A stretch of DNA of 64,000 nucleotides from Mucor racemosus (taxonomy: Eukaryota > Mucoromycota > Mucoromycetes > Mucorales > Mucoraceae). The stretch is taken from positions 186,001 to 250,000 of the forward strand of contig JAPEHQ010000014.1 of the NCBI GenBank assembly GCA_027405735.1. Reading direction: 5' to 3'. The translations under genes were made by a program, and so were the position numbers. Below are positions 56,158 through 64,000 of this stretch, in pieces (position 1 is the first letter of the stretch; every line of letters starts with the position of its first letter). The notes under the pieces are model-generated. The model had not been told where the DNA came from and searched no databases. It was given only the letters and a program-made list of their open reading frames with translations.

Positions 56158-58905
56158 TTATAGGGTATTCCACATGGCCTCTGCCTTTTTTATGACACTT
56201 TCTGGCAAACCTACATGCAAAACGGGTCAGTTAAATAAAGAAAAGGGGCTGATAATGCTGTGTTTACCTGCTAATTGTGCCACTTTAAGGCCATGCGATT
56301 CTCGACATACGCCAGGCTCCACTTTATGAACAAAATTCCAATTGCCTTGCTCATTTATCTCCAAACCAGTGCGATAACATTTTAAATGCTCAAAATCTTT
56401 CACAACATCCGCCAATTCATGATAATGTGTTGCATAAATAGTTCTACACTTGATCTTATTATGTAAATGATCCAAAATACCAAATGCCAACGAAAAGCCA
56501 TCCTTGGTAGATGTCCCTCTGCCCACTTCGTCCATGATAACAGTAGATTTCGCTGTTGCTTGTTTAAGAATGGTTGATACTTCCGACATTTCGACCATAA
56601 AAGTGGATTGATTTTGAGCCAAATTATCAGCAGCACCTACACGACTGAATATTCTATCGGTTACGCCGATCCAAGCACGATTTGCAGGCACAAAGCAACC
56701 CATATGTGCCATCAGTACAATAATCACATGTTGTCTTAAAAAAGTGCTTTTGCCCCCCATATTAGGCCCAGTTAGGAGCCAAATACGTTGTTTATCACCT
56801 AAATTACAATCATTCTCAGTGAAATTTTTGCCTTTTTTTGCTAAATTAGATTCTACAACGGGATGCCTTCCACCTAATATCATTGTGCGGTTCACACGAG
56901 TCAAACGGGGTCGTACATATTGATTTGTAACTGCAAGATGTGCAAAGCAAGTCAATACATCTAATTGTGCAAGCTTTCTGCAGCTTTGTAATATAGTTGC
57001 GCTCGAGTCTAATAAATTGTCTACAACTTGTTCAAATACTTCATTTTCCACTTGAATGATTTGTGATTCAATGCTTTCTAAACGAACCGATATATTAGTC
57101 CATTCATCTATCTGATAGCGCTTTTTGGCTTTAGTATGATTCAAAGGTATAGCATGAGGATATCGTTCTATCAGATTCTTTGACCGTCTCGTACTGACTT
57201 CAATGATATGCTTAAGAGGTCCATCTGTAAGTAATAAGAGAGAATTTCCACATAACTGACGAAGCTCATTCTGTAAATCAAGCCGTTGGGTCTCCAATTG
57301 GCCCAGTTCATTATGAAGCTGCAACAATGCTGGGTGAAATGTGTGATTAACAAAGCCATAATCCCTGGTTTCTTTAGATTGGATTTTATCATGATTGAAA
57401 GCATTTTGAATATGATCTGCAATGCTTTTATGTGGATTCATTTCTTTCATTAATTGCTGAATTGGGGCAAATCCTTGTAATTTTTCATCGATGTTTCTCA
57501 TAACATCTAATGTAAACCAAACTTCCATTAAATCTGAATGCTGACCCTTTTTAAGAGCTAACCGTTGAAGAGCCCTTTGAGCATCTGTGCTTTGACGCAG
57601 TAAATTACGTACATCATCCAACAGAAACTTGTCATTTGTAAAGAATTCTACAATGTCTAGGCGACTATTGATATCAGGAACATTAGTTAAAGGGGATGAT
57701 ATCCAGCGCGTTAGTAGTCTTGATCCTGCGCTTGTTGATGTACAATCTATTACTCCTAATAGACTATCTGTTCTTCTTCCTTGTAAACTCTTGATAAGTT
57801 CTAGTGACGCCATGGCTGCACTGTCGATACAAACTGAGTCATGTGTGCTAAACCGTGAGGGCATTTGCCATTTCGGTTTTCTATTAATATGAGTTTCATT
57901 TACATACATCATTAACGCCATTCCTGCAGCCAATTCAATTTGACTAAATCCTGGTGCGTTCGCCGAAAATCGTTTAAACATTTGATTTAGTGTTTTGATT
58001 GCTTTTTTATCATTGTATTCACAATCTTTTTCATAGCTCAATGCTATACTTGAATCAGAAATCAATAGTTTTGTAATTGGGTCATAAGCATCTTGATCCA
58101 ATAAACCCTGCTCCAAGATTGCATCTGAGGGACGCATTGACTCGGGTAAAATGACTTCCCTAGGTCTAATTCGGGCAAGATCGTCCTTTAGGCTGGTTGT
58201 TGATGATAGCTGCATAACAAATTCTCCTACTGACACATCAACCCAAGCTAATCCAATATCTTCCTTATATGGAAAAATAGATAATAAATAATTGTATTGA
58301 TTTGATTCCAGGAACCGTTCTTCAATAACTGTTCCTGGTGTAATCACTCGAGTTACTTTACGATCCATGGCAACAATTGAATTATCTTGTCTCGATACAG
58401 GACCAAATTGTTCGCATAAAGCAACTTTGCAATGCAATTTATTGACCAATATATCAAGGTATCTGTCCAATGCCCGAGATGGAAATCCCGCAAAATCAAC
58501 TATTGTACCCGTTGTGATTAATTTTTTAGTCAACTTTAAATCAAGTTGGGGCGCAAATCTTCTTGCATGATCTTCATAGAGCTGTTGTTGATTATTTAGT
58601 ACATGTACATGAAAAATGGTAAAACAACTCTATACCTCATAAAAGTCGCCTACTTGAGTCAAAAGAGCACACTGTGGATATAATTTTGTGTACTTTCTAA
58701 CTGAATCCAAAACTACAGAACCTGTCGATAATTCAACATGTGCAAGTGCCTGTTTCTCAGATGGATGTGATTCAGGTAAAACTGCAAGTTCGGTCAAATT
58801 AAGTTTGGAAACTCGTTTTCTTATAATCGATGAATTCGATAAATATCTAGGAATTGAGGAAATTGATTTTTTGGCAATTGATTGTCTCAATAGTACAGAA
58901 ATCAT
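56158..58905 (-). CDS. MSH1: Mitochondrial DNA mismatch-repair protein Msh1 (MutS family, 878 aa)
   Basis: Three exons, minus strand: 58905-58636, 58581-56268, 56210-56158. The first 35 residues (MISVLLRQSIAKKSISSIPR...) are basic and free of acids, a mitochondrial presequence. The mismatch-binding motif spans the first join, QVGDFYE|LYEDHA (residues about 84-96), with the F-Y-E triad of MutS domain I. Core and clamp domains follow. The ATPase has Walker A GPNMGGKSTF near 695, NQSTFMVEMSE, Walker B VIMDEVGRGTS near 774 and the ATHYHEL motif. The protein ends LPESVIKKAEAMWNTL. It binds mispaired mtDNA and dimerises; loss in yeast destabilises mitochondrial DNA. Slightly shorter than yeast Msh1, with an ordinary domain set. 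Confidence 0.94.
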
Positions 58906-60109
58906 GCTTTAAGAATGAAGAGAAAATATTTATTTGTATTTGACTGAACTTTTTCTACATTGTGCAGGTCCCCAACTATCGTGACTCCTGGTCGGGAAAA
59001 AGCAACACAAAGCATTGCAGAACCAGAAGCAAATAGTCAACATGTTGATCTTGCAAGCAAAACAAAAAAGCACGGATTCTACTAGAAGACGGCATGATAA
59101 AAGCAGGGGAAAAGCATGACATGAAAGAGGATAATTAATTAAAAAAAAATGGGCATTTTCTTTTACAATCTGGACGCTTTTTTTCCAAATGCTGTCGAGT
59201 TCTCTGAAATTTAAAAATCTTCTGTATACAAATCTATTATTTATTAAAATAACATTCTGATTTACTGAGATTTTTATATATTGTTTTATTGACTTAATAA
59301 GGTTAAAATAGCTAGAATATTCTTGGTAGATCAATAAATCAGATTTATGTGTGGTAATACAAAACCAAGGGGGGTAAAGAAACACTATACATGTATTAAA
59401 AAGTAGTGTAGTTGTTGGTAGTATTCACCCTGAATTTATTCCTTTGAATAAATATTTTTGTCGAACTTTTATGGGTTGGAAATTCTGTATGTTTTTGTAT
59501 AGACCATACTTATAGAATTGTTTTACATTGAAAAACTGTGATAAGCCAGAATGTTTATTATTAAAATGCACACAAAGATGCCTTGTGCTGTTTTGGATTT
59601 TTTCTTGGTTCAATCCATATGATAGAAATCGTCTGAAATCAAATTGTTTAAAGTGTTACAAGATTCTCGGACGTTTCTCTTTTCATATTACTAAAAGGGG
59701 GGGGGGCTGAGTTGAAGCATCAAGAAGATAAAACAAAAGGCAGAATTAGAAGCATTACATGACTATAAGCGCAATATTTAAATACGCAAGGACTAGAGTA
59801 AATGTATCTATTTACTGATGACATGTTTGTTGTCATATTGAACTATATTGCAATATCGAAACCTCATTCTTTCCAAGATTAATTCTGGATATACACATAG
59901 TAGCCTTTTTTTTTTTCTTCTTCTTTGTTCTTGCTCCTTGTTTAGATGGATTTCGAATTCAAGAATTTCTTAATTTAAAAAAAAAGTGTCTAAAAACAAT
60001 GTTACCTAATGATTCTTTTCTCTCTCTCTCTCTCTCTCTTTTTTTTTTTCCTCTTCTTCTTTTTCACAAATAATAATAATAATTATACTGTTAAAAAGCC
60101 TTTAATAGT
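58906..60109. other. Intergenic, divergent genes
   Basis: 5' flanks of MSH1 (-) and the WD40 gene (+). At 58968-59085 the plus strand has an acceptor-like TTGTGCAG followed by 38 open codons (SPTIVTPGREKATQSIAEPE ... KHGFY, stop 59083-59085) with no visible upstream exon. A run of ten G lies at 59697-59706. The 151-codon minus frame at 58930-59385 is not protein-like. Confidence 0.4.
60016..60064 (+). promoter_or_regulatory. CT/T pyrimidine tract before the WD40 gene
   Basis: (CT)n passing into T and CTTCTT, ending 46 bases before the ATG at 60110. Parallels the tract before 25067; likely transcription start region. Confidence 0.45.
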
Positions 60110-62459
60110 ATGTTTTATGATGAAGATAATCAACAACAAAAATATTTAAATGAAACAACAACAGCATTTGACATTGTAGAAACTAATCAAGATGATCAAC
60201 TACTACAAGAAGATAACGAAGATGATGATGGTGCGGAATCTGATTATTCTCTTGATTATGAATATCTCGGTCCACGTAAAGCAAATTATAGGAATGAAGA
60301 TGATGCTGATTCAGTTGCATCGGATTTATCCAGTACTTGTTGTGATGATGGTTTCGACATGTGGGATGAAGATCCATATAGCACAAATGATTTTACTTGG
60401 GAATCAAACGACATGCGATTAACTTTTTTTATAAAGAAAAGACAAAAGCAATTAGATTCTGTAAACAGATTGGCGCCATGGCAACAAAATACATTTTGGA
60501 AGAAAGAAAAAGGTTGGCCTAAACAATTGCCTGCCTCTAGTTCCACAACAAATCATGACCAGTCAGCAAATGCGTTGTCGCTCGTTTTATCCAACCTTGG
60601 TTCTTCTGAGAAGCTTCATGCTGTTTATAGAGATAGAATCATTGAATGTGGGAAATATGATGAAAAAAAAAACCTTCTGAATTCAATTAAGCAAAAATCA
60701 ACAGCTAATACAACGACGTGGTTAGATAATGATCAAACTAACGATAATATCAAAATGGCAACGAATTCATCTGATAAATTTATTGAAACGCATGCGTCTA
60801 TATCTCATTCATCAATCATCAACGACAACAACAACAACAATAGTACATATAATAACAATAATAACAACAATAATAATACAACTGTAAATACTACTACTAA
60901 AACATCTACATCTACTACTACTACATCTACAATTACTACTACTACTACTACTACTACTCCTACTATTACTCCTACTACTACTACTGCCACTACTACTACT
61001 ACTACAACAACAACAACAACAACATCAATAACAACAAATGATAAGCTTATTTCCAAATTCATTCCCTATACAAAATACATTCGACGCTCTCATTTTCCCG
61101 TCATTTTACCTCAAAATTCTTATTTGTTCTTGGGATTTGAACCAATGTGTCTAGCAGAAAAATATGGATACATGGCAATAGGCGGTATAGAAGGTGAATT
61201 TGAGCTTTATTGTTGTATGGATCATGCAAAACCTATCAAAATCTGGGGAACAAAGTTTAAAGGCAAAAATAATGTATTACTAATGACAAATGCGGTACAA
61301 ATTGTTCGATGGAAAAAGAAGGATCAAGATTACAATTATTATCTAATCGCCTGCATGAATGATGCTGGTATTCTGATCTATGATTTACCTAGTCATCGCC
61401 ATTGTCAATCTTCAAGTACATGCCATCTTCAATGCCATATTCGTGCTTTTGATCGTGTTCCTATCAATGATGCACGCGTTAGTCCTGATGGTAAACATCT
61501 GGTTTGTGTGGGTGATGAAGCTTGCATATTTCATTTATCCATCTCTTTCAACCGACAAGGTAAAATTATATTTGGTCCTCCACAAAAGTTAGATACCCTC
61601 TACCATTTTATCTTTTCATCACCATGGGCAAAATACTGATGAACTGTCAATCACATCAAAATCAACATTAAACCCATTACCTATCGCTTCTAGTCTAATG
61701 AATACCTTTTCTTCACAATATGTTGCTTGGAGTAAATCATCTGTCTACTTTGCACAAACATCTGATACTCAAAACAATGTGTTTATATGGCGGACGAAAC
61801 CTCAATTTGAAATGATATACCGTATTGATGCTGGAGGTTACACATATGCGATCCAATTTCATCCTGAACTTGAAGGCGTTTTGGCATTTTCAAATCGTTA
61901 TGGTTACTTACATACGGTAGATTTAGAAGAATGTATTTCTCTGCAGGACCCTCATTGTACTATACGTATCTTGGATTATGACCGTCAAACACCTTATGCT
62001 AATGGTCATACCTGTACAAATGAATGTTTGCAAGGTGATGAGGCCGCGCATCATACATTACATCTGTTTGCAAGACATGAAATTACCATGGTATCATTTC
62101 GAGGAGAGAAAAATAAACGCTTGCGAATTTTAGCCAAGATTAATGGGTTACAATGGTCTCGGGATGGGCGTTATTTATATTTATCAACAAAAAAGCGCGT
62201 GTTAGCTTATGAATTTGTGCATTCTACTTGCCATATACAAAGTTTGGAGAAAATGGCTAGTTTAACAGCTTTATCAATTTTGGAGGAAAATGAACAATTG
62301 AAAAATACAAAAAGAAAAAGACAAGATGAACAAAATGAACAAGATGAACAAGATGAAACTAAAAGAAAACGAAGGATTTGGTGTGAAAAATGGTATAGAA
62401 TACCAGCGCATGTTCGACACAATGTATTGGGTGATACACATTTAGCCAGTCATTGGTAA
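60110..62459 (+). CDS. WD40-repeat protein, DUF2415-like (about 747 aa, one disputed join)
   Basis: A first frame runs 60110-61639 and a second, in another frame, continues to 62459. An intron 61588-61693 (weak donor GTTAGA, acceptor TTCTAG) joins them in frame after residue 492; otherwise there is a frameshift near 61590-61640. N-terminal 100 residues are acidic. A core WALPWQQ-like stretch (LAPWQQNTFWKKEKGWPKQL) is followed by Asn and Thr runs (AAC and ACT repeats, 60820-61035). From about residue 320 a beta-propeller appears: YLFLGFEPMCLAEKYGYMAI, YYLIACMNDAGILIYDLP, INDARVSPDGKHLVCVGDEA, YAIQFHPELEGVLAFSNRYG, GLQWSRDGRYLYLSTKKRV. The order recalls fungal WD40 proteins with DUF2415. Function unknown, probably a scaffold. 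Family call moderate. Confidence 0.72.
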
Positions 62460-63699
62460 TACACATTACTGAAAGTTAGTAATATAGTAATAATAGTAGC
62501 AGTATTTCTTTTTGCTCAAATAAAACCATACCATGTATTTATATTCATTATATATATTGATGCTATTCAAGGTTTATTTAAAATGGTTTATCACAATAAA
62601 GTATTACCAGTAACTATTGTCCTTTATTTGTGCTTGATGTTTCTTCTCTTTCCCCATTTTTCGATTCAGGAACAGCATTTTTTTTATATAACATTTTATT
62701 ACCGCATAAGCACTGCGCTTTGAAAGCGTTAAAGGATTGTTTTAACAAGACGGATGAAATTCGAGTAATAATATTCACTATAGCTTAAAACACAGTTACA
62801 AATATATGAATATTATCCTTTATTTCAATTATGTGTATAAAAATAGTTTAGTTACAGTTATATGCAAAAGGGTACACAAGAATAGATAAAGATCTTGCCA
62901 AATTTGAAACTGACCAAATATATAATGCAAGTATCTAGTAGACATTTTATCATAAAATTACTATATATGTATTTATTTAGCGTATCATAGATTGTTAGTG
63001 TTTGTGGCTAGTCAGGTTAAAAAACTAAACAAATCGAACCATCTTATCGTTATCTTTCTTGCTGCTATACTACTCTCCACAATAAATATCCGGACAACAT
63101 TTCTAATTTTAGGTACAGTACAGTTTGGCCCATACAGGAGTTTGTGAATAAACCATGTTTCCATGTTAATGTGGTCAAAGGATTTATAAATATATCACAA
63201 TCTAGAGCCGAGATTCTTGAGAAAAGATATATTTAAATTAGGTTCTTTGAGGTTTTATACTCATATTATCACACTCTAGAGTTGACGTCCATGAGAAAAC
63301 TACAATTAAATCAGGTTTTATATTCCACATCTATGAGAAACTGCAATAAATCAGGTTAGATACAGAGACAGTTTTTTGATAAGGTCAGCAAGAGTATTTA
63401 ATATAAATACATCCTACAATCAATTTTGTTTTTCATCATTATTTCTCTTATACGCATTTACAAACTATATAAAGCAAATCTATTTTATCCTACAAGTCAG
63501 TCCCCAGTTTCTTACTTATATAAGAGCCTTTTGATGCTGCCATGCTTTCTATTGAATATAGAAAGACATGCCAATTCTTCGCCTAGAATACTAGGTACAA
63601 CTGCTCCAAACTTTAGTTATAGTCTATTAAGTTAATTACTATCCCAAATATATATAATTTGATTCCTTTATTCACAATTTATATAAATATACTCTGCAT
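62460..63699. other. Intergenic, no gene seen
   Basis: AT-rich. 63190-63370 has three loosely repeated blocks with TCTAGAG, GAGAAAAC/GAGAAACTGC and AAATCAGGTT, and a TATAAATA-like box at about 63405, so part may be an LTR remnant. Confidence 0.35.
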
Positions 63700-63905
63700 T
63701 TTTTGTTAAAACAATGACTGGGATGTTTCTGATTTTAGATTGTCATTTATCATAAGGCGGGTTGATGATAAGTTTGATACTACTGTAGATATAATCAGTC
63801 AATTTAATTTATGGAATTTGAATGCAAATACCGAGGAACCATTTGTAAGTACTTGCATTGGTTCTGATGGACATGTTTATGTTTTTATGATATTGGAGAG
63901 ATAAG
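63700..63905 (+). pseudogene. Dynein intermediate-chain gene fragment, copy 2
   Basis: Closely similar to the reverse strand of 39440-39715. It reads WDVSDFRL, DKFDTTVD, QFNLWNLNANTEEPF, then after a roughly 60-base deletion GSDGHVYV and a frame change to a stop. The deletion lies between two GGTTC words seen in copy 1, as expected for a slip between short repeats. Similarity to copy 1 continues through the flank to 64000 (ACACAATATTAACATGTAT), so this is a segmental duplicate and the window cuts it off. Confidence 0.65.
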
Positions 63906-64000
63906 ACTAAAACTTAGTGTAAATTGCCTCTAACGCAACAATTATAAAGTAAGGCTATATTATCATCAAATGAACTACCACACAATATTAACATGTATGA

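Noticed and set aside
58930..59385. 151-codon minus-strand frame upstream of MSH1
   Set aside because: Composition is that of AT-rich intergenic DNA with odd Cys/Phe clusters; no domain, and the plus strand of part of it looks more protein-like.
60805..61062. Minus-strand Val-rich 85-codon frame
   Set aside because: Antisense of the Thr/Asn repeat in the WD40 gene; no independent features.

Overview
The window looks like nuclear DNA of a filamentous fungus, most likely an early-diverging lineage of the Mucoromycota (Mucorales-like). It is strongly AT-rich. Its genes are split by short introns (mostly about 50-110 nt, usually GTAAGT...TAG), intergenic stretches carry pyrimidine tracts and homopolymers, and the recognisable proteins are eukaryotic and fungal: a mitochondrial ABC exporter, a mitochondrial MutS homologue, an Ert1/AcuK-type Zn2Cys6-PAS regulator, a CSC1/OSCA channel and a Pho80-type cyclin. 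There are no operons, CRISPR arrays or prokaryotic features. The lineage assignment is inference.

Layout. 1-6.2 kb is gene-dense: the tail of an unknown gene, a minimal FHA protein, a PX-PH protein, a cytochrome b5/acyl-CoA dehydrogenase fusion ending in a peroxisomal AKL signal, and on the minus strand an Mso1-like exocytosis protein. 6.9-11.9 kb holds a broken zinc-finger gene and old repeats. 12.0-17.4 kb (-) is one 16-exon paladin-type gene with three PTP-like domains. 19.6-22.1 kb (+) is ATM1, flanked by what look like diverged inverted repeats. 25-29.2 kb holds a small polyQ protein, a secreted CE2-like protein that seems to lack its catalytic serine, and a Pho80-like cyclin (-). 29.2-40.5 kb is gene-poor: a tRNA-Thr(CGU-type codon reader, anticodon CGT), diverged repeats, a degenerate minisatellite and a decayed dynein intermediate-chain gene. 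40.5-43.8 kb (-) is a CSC1/OSCA channel, followed by an intronless F-box protein, a membrane family-2 glycosyltransferase and the Ert1-like regulator (-). 51.7-56.1 kb is repeat-rich. 56.2-58.9 kb (-) is mitochondrial MSH1. 60.1-62.5 kb (+) is a WD40 protein. The window ends in a second dynein intermediate-chain fragment.

Functional links are loose, as expected in a fungal genome. Two genes concern mitochondria (ATM1 for Fe-S export, MSH1 for mtDNA repair). The Ert1-like regulator and the peroxisomal dehydrogenase both touch non-fermentable carbon and fatty-acid metabolism. Several proteins act at or in the plasma membrane (Mso1-like, CSC1-like, glycosyltransferase). I found no clear novel multi-gene system. 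The most interesting items are the duplicated dynein pseudogene with a repeat lying between its exons, the CE2-like protein without its serine, the b5-dehydrogenase fusion, and several long-range repeat pairs. All exon boundaries were worked out by hand from reading frame and splice motifs, with frame continuity checked arithmetically; no database search was possible.
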